Shown piece after piece: positions 26,484 through 36,884 of a stretch of DNA of 64,000 bases (position 1 is its first letter; each line of letters opens with the position of its first letter). The notes under the pieces are model-generated. The model made no database searches. It worked only from the letters and a program-made list of their open reading frames with translations, and was not told the origin of the DNA. The stretch lies in assembly GCF_031458175.1 (NCBI RefSeq), contig NZ_JAVDXX010000001.1, forward strand, positions 372,001 through 436,000, given 5' to 3'. Source of the stretch: Pseudoglutamicibacter albus (GTDB lineage Bacteria > Actinomycetota > Actinomycetes > Actinomycetales > Micrococcaceae). Made by a program: the position numbers and the translations under genes.

Positions 26484-26870
26484 ATGGAGCAGAAATCCTA
26501 CGATGATCTCGCGGAACGGAGTATCGCGGTTCGTGACTCCCAGGAGTTTCAGAACCTGAAACGTTCCTTCATGCGGTTCATCGCACCCATGTCAGTGATC
26601 TTCCTGGTCTGGTACGTCATCTACATCGTGCTTGCTAGCTACGCCCCGGGCTTCTTTGGGATCAAGGTTTTCGGACTCATCAACGTCGCCTTGCTGTTTG
26701 GTTTGGCGCAGGTGGCCACGACGTTCATCATCACAACCCTGTACCGCCGGTGGGCGGATAAGAAATATGACCCGTTGGCCACAACGCTTGGTGAACGCAT
26801 GGAATCGGGCGCGCTTTTGGCCGATGAGGAACGCGCCGCTTCAGAGTCGAATAAGGATGGTGCGGCGTGA
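26484..26870 (+). CDS. DUF485 family membrane protein, partner of acetate permease
   Basis: Small membrane protein (128 residues) that almost always precedes actP-type solute:sodium symporter genes. Two membrane helices are clear, near residues 35-57 (VIFLVWYVIYIVLASYAPGF) and 63-88. A basic loop YRRWADKKYDPLA precedes an acidic C-terminus. GAGGTAAGGA lies 7-16 nt before the ATG. Its stop overlaps the permease start by 4 nt (GTGA), implying coupled translation and perhaps a complex. Its exact role in transport is unproven. Confidence 0.87.
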   Translation: MEQKSYDDLAERSIAVRDSQEFQNLKRSFMRFIAPMSVIFLVWYVIYIVLASYAPGFFGIKVFGLINVALLFGLAQVATTFIITTLYRRWADKKYDPLATTLGERMESGALLADEERAASESNKDGAA

Positions 26871-28456
26871 TCATCGATCAGATTAACCCGGTCATCAACA
26901 TGATCGTTTTCGGTCTGTTTGTTGCGGTGACCCTCTACATTGTTTTCCGTGTTTCACGTAAAGGTTCCTCAGCTGATGAGTTCTATACCGGTTCGAGGTC
27001 TTTCTCCGGCCCACAGAACGGTGTGGCCATTGCGGGTGACTACCTTTCGGCGGCGTCATTCCTGGGCATTGTGGGTGCGATCGCGGTAGCCGGCTATGAC
27101 GGCTTCCTGTATTCGATCGGATTCCTGGTTGCGTGGCTCGTGGCTCTGCTGCTGGTTGCGGAGCTGCTGCGTAACACGGGTAAGTTCACGATGGCGGACG
27201 TGCTGAGTTTCCGTTTGCGTCAGCGTCCTGTCAGGATGGCGGCATCGCTGACGACCCTGGCTGTGTGTTTCTTCTATCTCATCGCCCAGATGGCTGGCGC
27301 TGGTGGCTTGGTTGCGTTGTTGCTCGGTATCGAGGGCAAGGCCGCTACCGCGGGTGTTGTGGTCATCGTGGGTGTCTTGATGATCGTCTATGTGATTGTG
27401 GGCGGCATGAAGGGCACGACGTGGGTGCAGATTATCAAGGCTGTCTTGTTGGTTCTTGGCGTGGCGATCCTCTCGATCGTTGTGATGGCGAAGTTCGGTG
27501 GAAACTTCTCGGATCTGTTGCAGGCTGCGGTTGATAAGTCGCCGAAGGGCGAGGCCGTTTTGATGCCTGGTTTGAAGTATGCGAACCCGCTGGACTTCAT
27601 TTCGCTGGGCTTGGGCCTGGTACTCGGTACCGCAGGTCTGCCGCACGTTTTGATGCGTTTCTACACCGTGCCGACGGGTAGGGAAGCGCGGCGTTCGGTT
27701 GTGTGGGCCATCTGGATTATTGGCGCGTTCTACGTCATGACTCTGATCCTGGGATACGGCGCTGCGGCATTGGTTGGCCCGGAAATTCTGACGGCCAAGA
27801 CCACCCCGGGTGGCGAGAACGCGGCCGCCCCGCTGTTGGCTTTGGAGATCGGCGGGCCGGTACTCATGGCCGTGGTTTCGGCGATCGCGTTCGCAACCAT
27901 CCTCGCGGTTGTGGCTGGTCTTGCGATCACCGCGGCAACCTCGTTCTCGCACGACATCTATACCTCGGTCATCAAGAAGGGCGAGATCAGCCCCGGCCAG
28001 GAGGTCAAGGTCGCGCGTTTGACGGTTGTGGCGATCGGTGTGCTCTCGATTATCGGCGGCATCGTTGCGCTGGGCCAGAATGTCGCGTTCTTGGTTGCGT
28101 TGGCTTTCGCTGTTGCGGCGTCCGCGAATCTCCCGGTGATCCTGTATTCGCTGTTCTGGAAGCGTTTCAATACAGGCGGGGCTTTGTGGTCGATGCTCGG
28201 TGGCTTGTTCACAACCCTGATCTTGATCACGTTCTCGCCAGCGGTTTCGGGTAAGCCAACCTCGATGTTCCCGAACCTGGACTTCGCGTTCTTCCCACTA
28301 TCTAATCCGGGTATCGTCTCGATCCCGGTCGGGTTCTTGCTCGGCATCATCGGCACGCTCCTCATCAAGCCTTCCGATGATCACGATGCCAAACACGCGA
28401 TCATGGAGGTCCGTGCCTTCACCGGTGCTGGCGCGGAAAAGGCCTCAGAGCACTAG
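26867..28456 (+). CDS. actP: Cation/acetate symporter, sodium:solute symporter family
   Basis: Predicted uptake of acetate or other short carboxylates with sodium or protons. The 529-residue protein has about 13 membrane helices. SADEFYTGSRSFSGPQNG near residue 33 and GDYLSAASFLGI near residue 53 are typical of ActP, as are PHVLMRFYTVP near residue 258 and TSFSHDIYTSV near residue 358. The GTG start overlaps the DUF485 stop. A Crp-like site precedes the pair and a strong terminator follows. The substrate is inferred from family and partner. Confidence 0.88.
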   Translation: MIIDQINPVINMIVFGLFVAVTLYIVFRVSRKGSSADEFYTGSRSFSGPQNGVAIAGDYLSAASFLGIVGAIAVAGYDGFLYSIGFLVAWLVALLLVAELLRNTGKFTMADVLSFRLRQRPVRMAASLTTLAVCFFYLIAQMAGAGGLVALLLGIEGKAATAGVVVIVGVLMIVYVIVGGMKGTTWVQIIKAVLLVLGVAILSIVVMAKFGGNFSDLLQAAVDKSPKGEAVLMPGLKYANPLDFISLGLGLVLGTAGLPHVLMRFYTVPTGREARRSVVWAIWIIGAFYVMTLILGYGAAALVGPEILTAKTTPGGENAAAPLLALEIGGPVLMAVVSAIAFATILAVVAGLAITAATSFSHDIYTSVIKKGEISPGQEVKVARLTVVAIGVLSIIGGIVALGQNVAFLVALAFAVAASANLPVILYSLFWKRFNTGGALWSMLGGLFTTLILITFSPAVSGKPTSMFPNLDFAFFPLSNPGIVSIPVGFLLGIIGTLLIKPSDDHDAKHAIMEVRAFTGAGAEKASEH

Positions 28457-28503
28457 ATAGCTCACCGCTATAGCTCACCGCTGGATCTGAACCAGCGCAC
28501 AGA

Positions 28504-28553
28504 AAAGGGCTGTGGCCCCAGCTTCACTGTTGAAGGTGGGGCCACAGCCCTTT
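28504..28553. terminator. Bidirectional terminator after actP
   Basis: A 17-bp perfect outer stem (28504-28520 with 28537-28553) encloses an inner CTTCA/TGAAG pairing. A-run and T-run at the outer ends suit termination of both converging genes. Confidence 0.85.
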
Positions 28554-28571
28554 AATGGAGGCGCTGAGCCG

Positions 28572-30782
28572 TTACTGGCCTTGCGGTTTAGGCTCGTCGC
28601 CGTTGCCAGTGGGTTCCGCGTCGGCGGCCTCATCGGTTTCTTCTTTGATGATTGCGCCTTCGGGAACGTCGATGCCTTCGGCGAGGGCTTCCTGGGTAAT
28701 GACGATGTCGCCCGTCTCCGGGTCGACCAGGGAAGGCTGTTGTTCAGCGGGCAACGGCTTGCCGTCATCATCGAGGTACAGGCCTGAGTCGTAGTCGAAG
28801 CCGATCGGGTTGCCGTCGGCGTCGGTACGGGCGTACCAGTCGGTGAATTCGTCCGAGGTCGAATCGAAGTTATGGCCGGCCGCGTATTCGTTATCAGATT
28901 CGATGACGCGCAGCTCGAAGTTATCGCCGTGCTTTTCGATACCGTATTTGACGGCGTTGGACAAAGCCACGTCCTCGAACTTCTGGCGGATCACCAGCGG
29001 GTCGGTACGCATCTCTTTATAGAGGGCGATCGCCATCAGTGCGAGCACCACCGCGAACGGCAGCGCGGTGATCGTGATGAGGTTCTGCAAGCCCTGCAAC
29101 GCGGTCTTGCCGGCCATCAGGAGGATCACCGCGGCGATGCCTGCCATCAAGACAGCCCAGAACGCGGTAATCAAGCGCTTAGGGTGCGGGTTGCCGCGCT
29201 GGGACAGTTGCGAGTTCACGATCGAAGCGGAGTCCGAGGTCGTGATGAAGAAGACCGCGAGCATCACAATCACGATCGGGGCCACAAACTGGGCTCCTGG
29301 GAGGTGCTCAAGCACCACAAAGAAGATGTCTTCAGGGGCGGGCAGTTTGTTGATGTCATCACCTGGGGCGATATCTCCCGCTGTGCGTTGCAGATAGATC
29401 GCGGTACCGCCGAGGATCGTGAACGCGAGGATGATGATCGAGGACGGGATAGCCAAGACACCGACCACGAACTGGCGGACCGTGCGGCCCTTGGAAATCT
29501 TCGCGACAAAGACGCCCACGAATGGCGCCCATGAGACCCACCAGGCCCAATAGAACGTGGTCCATGCGGACAGGAACGCGTTCATCTCCGGGGAGTCAGC
29601 GGTCGTGGCGGAGAGCATCGTGGGCAGTTCAGCGAAATAGGAGGCTACAACGCCGGGGATCACGTTGAGCAAAAAGACGGTGGGGCCAACCACAAAGAAA
29701 AACAGTGCCAGGGCAAGCGCCAACACGAGGTTGATGTTGGAGAGCCGCTTAATACCCTTGCTCACACCCGATACTGCGGACCAGATGGTTCCGATGGTCA
29801 GCAACACGATGATGATGAGCGCGAGCTTATTAGCGCCCGGGCTCCAGCCGGTCACGAGTTCGAAGCCTCGGCCGATCTGGAGCGCGCCGATACCGAGAGA
29901 CGCCGCGGTACCGAACAGTGTTGCGATGATCGCTAGGCCGTCGATGACACGGGCACGCACCGAGCTTGAGGTTCCACCCCACAGTGGTGTGAGGATCGAG
30001 CTCATGAGTGGTACGCGGCCGCGGCGGTAGGAGACATAGGCGATAGCCAAGCCGACGATGCCGTAGATGGCCCACGCGTTGATGCCCCAGTGAAGCGCTG
30101 ACTGCGCCATTGCTTTCTTGACCGCATCCACTGTGGCTGGATCATATGCGCCGGGGCGAGGGGAGAGGTAGTAGGTCATCGGCTCGTATGGGCCGAAGAA
30201 GATCACGCCGATACCGATACCGGCGCCGAAGAGCATCGCCGCCCACGAAACCGTCGAGTATTCAGGCTTTTCGCCCTCCAACCCCAGCGGGATACGCCCA
30301 TACTTAGTGAACGCGAGCATCAGAAGGTAGATCACTAGCACGATCGCAAGCGAGTTAAAGATCCACCCGAGGTTAGTCATGATCCAGGTGAGCGCGGCCG
30401 TGGTTGAGGACAGCACCTGATCAGGCTGGAGAACACCCCAGACCACAAAACCGATCACGGCAACACCCACCGTGATGAGCATCGGCTTATCTACGCCGTA
30501 GCGAATTTTCTGGTGGTCAACATCCACGCCGGGAACAAGCGCCGGGTGGATGTTGTGTGGGTAGCGGTTGAGTCCGCCGAGGAACTCGCCGGCTTTACGT
30601 CCGACCGTCTTCAACGTTTCTCCAGCGGTGGGTTTCGGGGTTCGCCTCTCGCGGTTCTCCGCTGTCAGAGGGTGCCCGGGATGTTCCGCTTTGCCTGCGC
30701 CCTTGCTTGGGCGACGCCTCTTTTGTTGACTGTTCTCAACCGGTTTTTCCGATTGAGAGTCCAGTTCATCATTGGATGACAT
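28572..30782 (-). CDS. BCCT family betaine/choline/carnitine transporter
   Basis: Predicted uptake of quaternary ammonium osmolytes such as glycine betaine or choline. The 736-residue protein has a polar N-terminus of ~110 residues and then twelve helices (residues 115-610). AGIGIGVIFFGPYEPMTYYL near residue 205 and the signature YWAWWVSWAPFVGVFVAKISKGRT near residue 410 (tryptophans of the substrate site) identify the family. The C-terminal ~140 residues are acidic and cytoplasmic, as in osmosensing members. Shine-Dalgarno GAGGAGAG immediately precedes the ATG. Substrate not determinable. Confidence 0.88.
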   Translation of the reverse strand: MSSNDELDSQSEKPVENSQQKRRRPSKGAGKAEHPGHPLTAENRERRTPKPTAGETLKTVGRKAGEFLGGLNRYPHNIHPALVPGVDVDHQKIRYGVDKPMLITVGVAVIGFVVWGVLQPDQVLSSTTAALTWIMTNLGWIFNSLAIVLVIYLLMLAFTKYGRIPLGLEGEKPEYSTVSWAAMLFGAGIGIGVIFFGPYEPMTYYLSPRPGAYDPATVDAVKKAMAQSALHWGINAWAIYGIVGLAIAYVSYRRGRVPLMSSILTPLWGGTSSSVRARVIDGLAIIATLFGTAASLGIGALQIGRGFELVTGWSPGANKLALIIIVLLTIGTIWSAVSGVSKGIKRLSNINLVLALALALFFFVVGPTVFLLNVIPGVVASYFAELPTMLSATTADSPEMNAFLSAWTTFYWAWWVSWAPFVGVFVAKISKGRTVRQFVVGVLAIPSSIIILAFTILGGTAIYLQRTAGDIAPGDDINKLPAPEDIFFVVLEHLPGAQFVAPIVIVMLAVFFITTSDSASIVNSQLSQRGNPHPKRLITAFWAVLMAGIAAVILLMAGKTALQGLQNLITITALPFAVVLALMAIALYKEMRTDPLVIRQKFEDVALSNAVKYGIEKHGDNFELRVIESDNEYAAGHNFDSTSDEFTDWYARTDADGNPIGFDYDSGLYLDDDGKPLPAEQQPSLVDPETGDIVITQEALAEGIDVPEGAIIKEETDEAADAEPTGNGDEPKPQGQ

Positions 30783-30813
30783 CTTCTCTCCTCAGGGTCA
30801 AGGTGTAGCCCTC

Positions 30814-30819
30814 ATCATA
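30814..30819 (-). promoter_or_regulatory. Candidate -10 (TATGAT) for the BCCT transporter gene
   Basis: TATGAT on the minus strand, with an AT-rich flank, lies 31 nt before the ATG. The -35 match is poor (CTAGCA at 17 nt). An osmoregulated promoter would fit. Confidence 0.45.
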
Positions 30820-30850
30820 TAAAGATTGGGTTTTCTTGCTAGTTGGGAGA

Positions 30851-30878
30851 CTGACTGTTTACGGGGTGGGCATATGAT
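30851..30878 (+). promoter_or_regulatory. Promoter of glpX
   Basis: -35 CTGACT (30851-30856), a 16-nt spacer, and -10 TATGAT (30873-30878). The predicted start near 30885 gives a leader of about 50 nt that holds the GAGGA Shine-Dalgarno. Confidence 0.6.
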
Positions 30879-30934
30879 GAACGTGAGGCCCGAGGCCGTG
30901 ATAACTGCAAGCGAGAACACTGAATGAGGACTCC

Positions 30935-31957
30935 GTGACGCAAGAGCAGGACTACACCCAACTGTCCCCTAAGCTGTCTGTTTCAGAGGCGGCTCCAGAC
31001 CGGAACTTGGCGATGGAGCTGGTCCGTGTGACCGAGGTCGCCGCGATCGCCTCCGCACCGTGGGTTGGCCACGGGGATAAGAACGCGGCTGACGGCGCGG
31101 CTGTCGATGCGATGCGCGCGATGCTCACTACCGTTGATTTCAACGGTGTTGTGGTGATCGGTGAGGGCGAGAAAGACGAAGCCCCGATGCTGTATAACGG
31201 CGAGCACGTGGGTTCCGGTAACGGCCCTGAGGCTGATGTTGCGGTTGACCCGATCGACGGAACCCGCCTGACTGCGCAGGGTTTGAATAACGCGTTGTCC
31301 GTTATGGCGGTCGCTGAGCGCGGCACGATGTATGACCCGTCGGCGGTGTTCTATATGGACAAGCTCGTGACCGGGCCGGAGGCAGCGGATTCGGTCGATC
31401 TTCGCTTGCCGATCGGTGAGAACATCCGCCGTGTAGCCAAAGCTAAGGGCAAAAAGCCGTCCCAGGTAACGGTAACCGTTCTAGACCGTCCGCGCCACGA
31501 AGAGATGATCAAAGAGATCCGCGAGGCGGGTGCGCGCACCAAGCTGATCCTAGACGGTGACGTTGCCGGGGCGATCGCAGCGGCGCGCCCTGATTCCGGT
31601 GTTGACATGCTCGTGGGTATCGGCGGAACCCCAGAGGGTATTGTGACCGCGTGCGCTATCCGTGCGCTAGGCGGCGTGATCCAGGGCCGCCTGCACCCAA
31701 CCGATGATGCCGAACGCGAGGCGGCCGAGAAGGCTGGTTTGGACGTCAACCAGGTCCTATCCACCGAAGACCTGGTCACGACCGATAACTGCTACTTCGT
31801 GGCAACCGGCATCACCGACGGCGACCTGCTGCGCGGGGTCCGCTACCGTGGCGACCGCATCGTGACCCAGTCGCTCGTGTTGCGCGCTAAGTCCGGCACT
31901 ATCCGCGAAGTCACTGCAGAGCACCGCGCCGATAAGTGGGACGGATTCACCCGCTAA
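30935..31957 (+). CDS. glpX: Fructose-1,6-bisphosphatase, class II
   Basis: Gluconeogenic phosphatase making fructose-6-phosphate. The 340-residue protein is GlpX-type: [19 protein letters not shown] near residue 27, [15 protein letters not shown] near residue 75 with metal-binding acidic residues, and [12 protein letters not shown] near residue 105. [13 protein letters not shown] near residue 230 contacts substrate. The GTG start follows GAGGA by 4 nt. No terminator is obvious; weak hairpin sequence follows near 31990-32045. Confidence 0.95.
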   Translation: MTQEQDYTQLSPKLSVSEAAPDRNLAMELVRVTEVAAIASAPWVGHGDKNAADGAAVDAMRAMLTTVDFNGVVVIGEGEKDEAPMLYNGEHVGSGNGPEADVAVDPIDGTRLTAQGLNNALSVMAVAERGTMYDPSAVFYMDKLVTGPEAADSVDLRLPIGENIRRVAKAKGKKPSQVTVTVLDRPRHEEMIKEIREAGARTKLILDGDVAGAIAAARPDSGVDMLVGIGGTPEGIVTACAIRALGGVIQGRLHPTDDAEREAAEKAGLDVNQVLSTEDLVTTDNCYFVATGITDGDLLRGVRYRGDRIVTQSLVLRAKSGTIREVTAEHRADKWDGFTR

Positions 31958-32094
31958 AGCAACGGCGCGTAGCCTGGAGCGTGATCAAACCGTAGAGCAC
32001 TAGCGCTGGAGGGGCGTGGGTGAAGATTCATCCACGCCCCTTCAGCGTTAACCAGGTTCTCTGGGCTAGGTTTTCTGCGCCGGATTCTTGAGAC

Positions 32095-33345
32095 CTATGC
32101 CGCGGCAGCCGGTTTCTGGCGTGCACGCGGGGTCGCGCACATATACGCGTGGGCTTGCTCGTCAGATTCGATGGAGAGTTCACCGGCGGCGGCAGGGATG
32201 AAGGCGGATTCGCCACGGGTGAGCTGAACCTGGCTTCCGTCCGAACCGCTCACCGTGAGGTTGCCTGCGAGCGCGATGATGCAGGCTGGGCCACGCAAGG
32301 ACACCGCCCCGGTTGAGGTGCCGTTGATGCGGATGAGCTCGAACTCATCGAAATCGGTCGAATACAGCTCAATGCCCGGCTTTTCCTGGGTTGGTCGCAC
32401 CCACGTAGGCTCGAGCGAAGCGAAGCGGGTGATCGAAAGCAGCTCGTCCACGTTGATGTATTTGGTCGTCATCCCGCACCGCAGCACGTTATCCGAGTTG
32501 CCCATGACCTCAATCGCTGTCCCGTGGAGGTAGGCGTGAATGTTGCCGGCCTGCAAAGCCACGGCCTCGCCCGGCTCAAGCTCGACGTAGTTCAGCAACA
32601 GTGACACTAGAACGCCGGCGTCCTGCGGGTATTTGCTCTCAAGCCATGGAAGCAACGGAAGCAACGCATCGACCTCGCGCAGGGCATCCGCATCGCGGGC
32701 AGCCATGTCCTCTACGATCTGCACGGCGTCAGTAACGATCCCAGCGATATCCTCGATGCCGCTGAGCACATAGGACAACGCGGCCTTATAGTCCCGGTTT
32801 TCCAGATGCTCGATGACGGTCTGCGCAAGCATGCGCGTGCTTTCCCGCGAAGAGTTATCCCGCAACAGCTCCCACGCCGGGATGCTCGCCTCTGCGGAAC
32901 GGAAGCCCGTCAAAGCCTTGAACGGAGTCAACGCGAGGATCATCTCTGGCTTAGGCCGCGGATCTTTATACATCCGATGGGGAGCCTCGATCGGCACGCC
33001 TTGTCTTTCCTCAAGCTCAAACCCGGCTTGTGCCTGGAACGCATCAGGGTGCACCTGCAAAGACAACGGGGCATCCGCAGACAGTACCTTCATCAAGAAC
33101 GGAAGGCTCACACAATCTGCTGGCTGGGAAGCGAGCACCTCAGAGCCGAGCATCGCCTCAGGGTTTTCCTTCAAAACATCCGCCAAGGAACGGCCGTTAG
33201 TGCGCAAACGGCTTGGCGCGCCCGGGTGCGAACCGATCCACAGTTCGGCCTCTGGGCCTCCTGTGGGCGTTCGCCCTAAAAGCTCGGTAATCGCGGAAGA
33301 TGAACCCCAGTCATAGTCGCGGATGGAATTATCCAATTTCTCCAC
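32095..33345 (-). CDS. manA: Mannose-6-phosphate isomerase, type I
   Basis: Interconverts fructose-6-phosphate and mannose-6-phosphate, feeding GDP-mannose synthesis with manC of this window. The 416-residue cupin protein opens EKLDNSIRDYDWGS and has the zinc region FLMKVLSADAPLSLQVHPD near residue 90. NYVELEPGEAVALQAGNIHAYL near residue 245 and a C-terminal cupin follow. Two GTG starts are possible: 33354, only 2 nt from AGGAG, and 33345, 11 nt from it. The second fits the family N-terminus better. It ends with a short alanine-rich tail. Confidence 0.92.
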   Translation of the reverse strand: MEKLDNSIRDYDWGSSSAITELLGRTPTGGPEAELWIGSHPGAPSRLRTNGRSLADVLKENPEAMLGSEVLASQPADCVSLPFLMKVLSADAPLSLQVHPDAFQAQAGFELEERQGVPIEAPHRMYKDPRPKPEMILALTPFKALTGFRSAEASIPAWELLRDNSSRESTRMLAQTVIEHLENRDYKAALSYVLSGIEDIAGIVTDAVQIVEDMAARDADALREVDALLPLLPWLESKYPQDAGVLVSLLLNYVELEPGEAVALQAGNIHAYLHGTAIEVMGNSDNVLRCGMTTKYINVDELLSITRFASLEPTWVRPTQEKPGIELYSTDFDEFELIRINGTSTGAVSLRGPACIIALAGNLTVSGSDGSQVQLTRGESAFIPAAAGELSIESDEQAHAYMCATPRARQKPAAAA

Positions 33346-33409
33346 GGCTATCACGTCTCCTGACTCTCATAAACATCCAGGCCTATGGACCCGGATGGGG
33401 CAGGTCAGC

Positions 33410-35149
33410 CTAGCCGACCTTGCACGAATCGTTGTTTTGAGCAATCTGCTCAATCCGGCCGGTGTCGCCAACATACTCAAGTTCCTGCAGGTACTTCTCC
33501 GTAATCGGCGAACCATCACGCTGTGTGGTGATGACCTGATCTTCCGCCCCCAATGAGGCCTCAGAGGAAGGTTCAGGTGAACTCTGAGTAACTTGCGGTT
33601 TAGATTTGCCAGAAGCCTGACCCTGGTGCGAAGACTGCTGCGTATCCTGCTGGCCGGAATCCTGCGGTTTGGATCCCTGAGGTTGAGAATCGCGCGGCTT
33701 ATCGTCTTCAGCCTTCGCACCATCGTCGGTAGCTTTGGCAACCAACTGGCCTACACGCTGATGAATCAGATCATAATCAGGGTAAGTCGAGAACAAGTCA
33801 CCCGGTTTACCGAAATCCGGGGCACCCAACGTGAGCCTTAAGAATGAATGCTGACGCGTCTTCTCTGCTAACCCAATAAACGAACCCAACTGGGACTGCG
33901 GAATATTCGTGTGAACAATCTCCTCACCCGAATCCATGATCTGGGTGAAGTTCACCAAAACATTCTGCGGAGTGAACTGCTTGATCATCGCCTGCTGCAA
34001 ACACTGCTGCCGGCGAATACGGTGATAATCCGTTGCGAAATCACGCGAACGCGCAAACCACAACGCCTGTTTACCCGTGAAGTGATGCTCACCCGGGCTG
34101 AACCACTTGGTGCGCAGACCCGTATTCGGGTCCCGCTTCCCGTTATAAGGAACCCAACCGCCAGAGACGATCTTGACCCCACCCAACGCATCGATCAGGT
34201 GCTCAAAACCACCCATATCGACCGTGACATACATGTCGATCTGCAATCCGGTGACGGCGCTCGCCGCCTCCATCGTCGCAACCGCACCCGGGTCTTTAGT
34301 ATCCGGGTACTTATCCGCATGCTCTTGCTCCACGGTCGGATAGATCGCATTGAAAATGCATTCATCCCCACAGTTGAAGCCGTTCGGATACACCTTGCGC
34401 ATCGGCGAACCCTCAGGGAAAGGCGCGTTCTGCAAATTACGCGGAATCTAAATCACAACAGCACGGCCAGACTTCGCATCAATCGACCACACCTGAGCCG
34501 AATCCGGACGCAAACCCACACGCGACTTACCCGCATCCCCACCAAGAACCAAGATGTTATAGCGGCCATCAACCGGATCAACCGCCGGGCCGGAAGCGAA
34601 AATAGTGCCCAGCGTGGACTTGCTCTTGAACGCAAGATACGAGCCATAACCCAGCCCGCCAGAGGTGATCACCACAGCCAGCGCCGTGAACACAGTGACG
34701 ATGCCGCGCATACCCGGCGCCAACATCGTCGGCTTCGTGATCCGGTAAGTGTGAACGAAAAGCAACAACCAGCCCACAGCGAGCACAGCCAACACGATGC
34801 CCACGAGCACCAAAACCCACGGCCTGCTGAACACATCGAGCAGTGATCCACGGTTGATCAGCGCCCACGCAACCAAGATGAGCAACGCAACCCACACGCT
34901 CACCGTGACCGTGAGAGCCTTACGCCCCAAAGACTTATATCCGGTCACAAGCTGCGCGCCGCCTGGCACCAGAAGCGTCAACAACCACAAAATCCAGGCA
35001 CGCTTAGAACGCCCCGGCGCGTTCAACTGCTCCGGATCAGGAACGGGGGAGGTCTTCAAAGATGCAGGCTGAGTCTTGAAAGATGCAGACCGAGCCTTGA
35101 AAGACGCGGATTCTGCTTTGAAATGTTGCGAGGAATCGTTCACGTTCAA
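33410..35149 (-). pseudogene. LytR-CpsA-Psr (LCP) family gene interrupted by an in-frame TAG
   Basis: LCP enzymes attach wall glycopolymers to peptidoglycan from a lipid carrier. One reading frame of 580 codons is split by TAG at 34448-34450. The upstream half (233 residues, start TTG 35149 or GTG 35143) has a polar N-terminus, about four membrane helices and the beginning of the LCP domain, ending SGRAVVI. The downstream half continues without a frame shift: IPRNLQNAPFPEGSPM..., then VDMGGFEHLIDALGG, RTKWFSPGEHHFTG and ALWFARSRDFATDYHRIRRQQ, all typical LCP sequence. Intact relatives have Ser at the TAG position, so TCG to TAG is the simplest change. It lies 29 nt after purE on the same strand. 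It could be a true nonsense allele, a sequencing error or rare read-through. Confidence 0.85.
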
Positions 35150-35178
35150 ACCTATGGAGAACTGCCGCCTGAAACGGC

Positions 35179-35730
35179 CTACCGGGCTGACGACTCAGCT
35201 GCGCGCTTCTGTGACAAGGCACGGCCCTTAGCTTCAGCGCCGGCACACATCTGCTCGGCATAGTCTGCCAGAGCTGCAGATATGCGGGAGGCTTCCTCGC
35301 CCGCGCCGCAACCTAAGATCCGGGCCGCATACAAGCCGGCGTTCTTGGCGCCGTCTACCGCCATCGTCGCAACGGGGACACCACCTGGCATCTGAACGAT
35401 CGAGAGCAAAGAGTCCAAGCCTTCAAGGTTCTTCAAGCTCACCGGAACACCGATCACTGGCAGAGTCGTGACAGAGGCGAGCATGCCCGGCAAATGAGCC
35501 GCACCACCCGCGCCGGCGATGATGACCTCAAAACCCTTCGATGCGGCATCCGTGCCGAACTGGATCATCTGATGCGGCATCCGGTGAGCCGAAACAACAT
35601 CAACGAAATACTCGATGCCCAACTCGTCCAATACATCGGCCGCAGCTGACATGGTTGGCCAGTCCGAATCCGAACCCATCACAATCGCAACGCGAGGCTG
35701 CTTCTTCTCACCACTCATACCCGAGCTCAT
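35179..35730 (-). CDS. purE: N5-carboxyaminoimidazole ribonucleotide mutase
   Basis: Sixth step of purine synthesis: converts N5-CAIR made by PurK into CAIR. The 183-residue class I PurE has [14 protein letters not shown] near residue 15, [11 protein letters not shown] near residue 45 with the catalytic histidine, [14 protein letters not shown] near residue 75 and [17 protein letters not shown] near residue 115. The ATG at 35730 overlaps the purK stop by 4 nt (ATGA) and follows AAAGGA by 8 nt. The C-terminal ~15 residues are a charged tail. Confidence 0.95.
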   Translation of the reverse strand: MSSGMSGEKKQPRVAIVMGSDSDWPTMSAAADVLDELGIEYFVDVVSAHRMPHQMIQFGTDAASKGFEVIIAGAGGAAHLPGMLASVTTLPVIGVPVSLKNLEGLDSLLSIVQMPGGVPVATMAVDGAKNAGLYAARILGCGAGEEASRISAALADYAEQMCAGAEAKGRALSQKRAAESSAR

Positions 35731-36884
35731 GCATCGCATCCTTTACTCATGATGTCCGCGGCAACACGCGCCTTCTGGCGCACATCGACCAGGTTCTCGC
35801 CTTCGAAACCGACACGGTTAACATGGCCGATCTTACGGCCTGGACGCACCGACTTGCCGTAAACATGCACTTTAACCTGCGGATCGGTCGCCAACGCGTG
35901 CGGCAAGGTAGCGGCGAGATCCTCATTGGCCCCACCCAAGAAGTTCTTCATCACGGCAACAGGTGCCAACGGTTCAGCAGATCCCAACGGCAGGTCAGCG
36001 ACCGCACGCAGATGCTGCTCAAACTGGCTCGTCACCGCGCCATTCTGGGTCCAATGCCCGGTGTTGTGCGGCCGCATCGCAAGCTCATTGATCAGAAATC
36101 CGGGGCCACGGCCTGGAGTCTCAAACAACTCGACGGCCAAAACACCTGTAACACCCAGCTCGGATGCAATCTTCAACGCGGTCTGTTGCGCGGCTTGGGC
36201 GGTCTGAACGGGGAGGTCCTGCGCCGGGGCGATCACCTCATCGCACACCCCAGCAACCTGAATCGTGTGGGCGACAGGCCACGCGGCAGTCTCACCCGAG
36301 GGGCGGCGAGCAACCAAAGCAGACAATTCACGCGAGAAATCCACCAATTCCTCACACAACACCGCGCCGCGCTCACACCATTCGCTGACCCGGGCAACAT
36401 CAGCCGCGGAATCCAGCTTCTCAACGCCCTTGCCGTCATAGCCGCCACGCGGGGTCTTCACGATGATCGGCCAGCCGATCTTCTCACCGAAAGCCCGAAC
36501 CTCATCAGCGGAACTTGCTGAGCACCACTTAGGGTTCGGCAACCCGAGCCGTTCAACGGCCTCACGCATCACAATCTTGTCTTGGGCGTGAATCAACGCA
36601 TCCGGGCCGGGGTGAACCCGCACACCCTTCTCAACCAGCTCATGCAGAATCTCAGCCGGAACATGCTCGTGATCAAACGTGACAACATCCACAGTGGAGG
36701 CGAAATCCAGGACCGTCTGTCGATCCTTATAGTCACCCACCGGCGCGTGAGCCACCGCCCGTGCACTCGCGGTCTCTTCCGACTCACACAGAATGGAAAG
36801 CTCGATCCCTAAATCAATAGCCGCCGGGGCCATCATCCGGGCCAGCTGGCCCCCGCCAATCACACCAATGCGCAAAGTTTTCAT
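35727..36884 (-). CDS. purK: N5-carboxyaminoimidazole ribonucleotide synthase
   Basis: ATP-grasp enzyme that carboxylates AIR with bicarbonate in purine synthesis. The 385-residue protein starts [19 protein letters not shown]. It has the ATP-grasp region [16 protein letters not shown] near residue 143, GVLAVELFE near residue 263 and [14 protein letters not shown] near residue 278. The ATG at 36884 lacks a Shine-Dalgarno; TAGACT ends 7 nt before it, so a leaderless start is likely. The frame is open 28 codons further upstream but without family sequence. First gene of purK-purE-LCP. Confidence 0.93.
   Translation of the reverse strand: MKTLRIGVIGGGQLARMMAPAAIDLGIELSILCESEETASARAVAHAPVGDYKDRQTVLDFASTVDVVTFDHEHVPAEILHELVEKGVRVHPGPDALIHAQDKIVMREAVERLGLPNPKWCSASSADEVRAFGEKIGWPIIVKTPRGGYDGKGVEKLDSAADVARVSEWCERGAVLCEELVDFSRELSALVARRPSGETAAWPVAHTIQVAGVCDEVIAPAQDLPVQTAQAAQQTALKIASELGVTGVLAVELFETPGRGPGFLINELAMRPHNTGHWTQNGAVTSQFEQHLRAVADLPLGSAEPLAPVAVMKNFLGGANEDLAATLPHALATDPQVKVHVYGKSVRPGRKIGHVNRVGFEGENLVDVRQKARVAADIMSKGCDA

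Noticed and set aside
34448-34450. Recoding of TAG in the LCP gene as pyrrolysine or by a suppressor
   Set aside because: TAG ends several normal genes here and no CUA-anticodon tRNA is in the window; the unusual tRNA has anticodon UAA, which reads UUA, not UAG.
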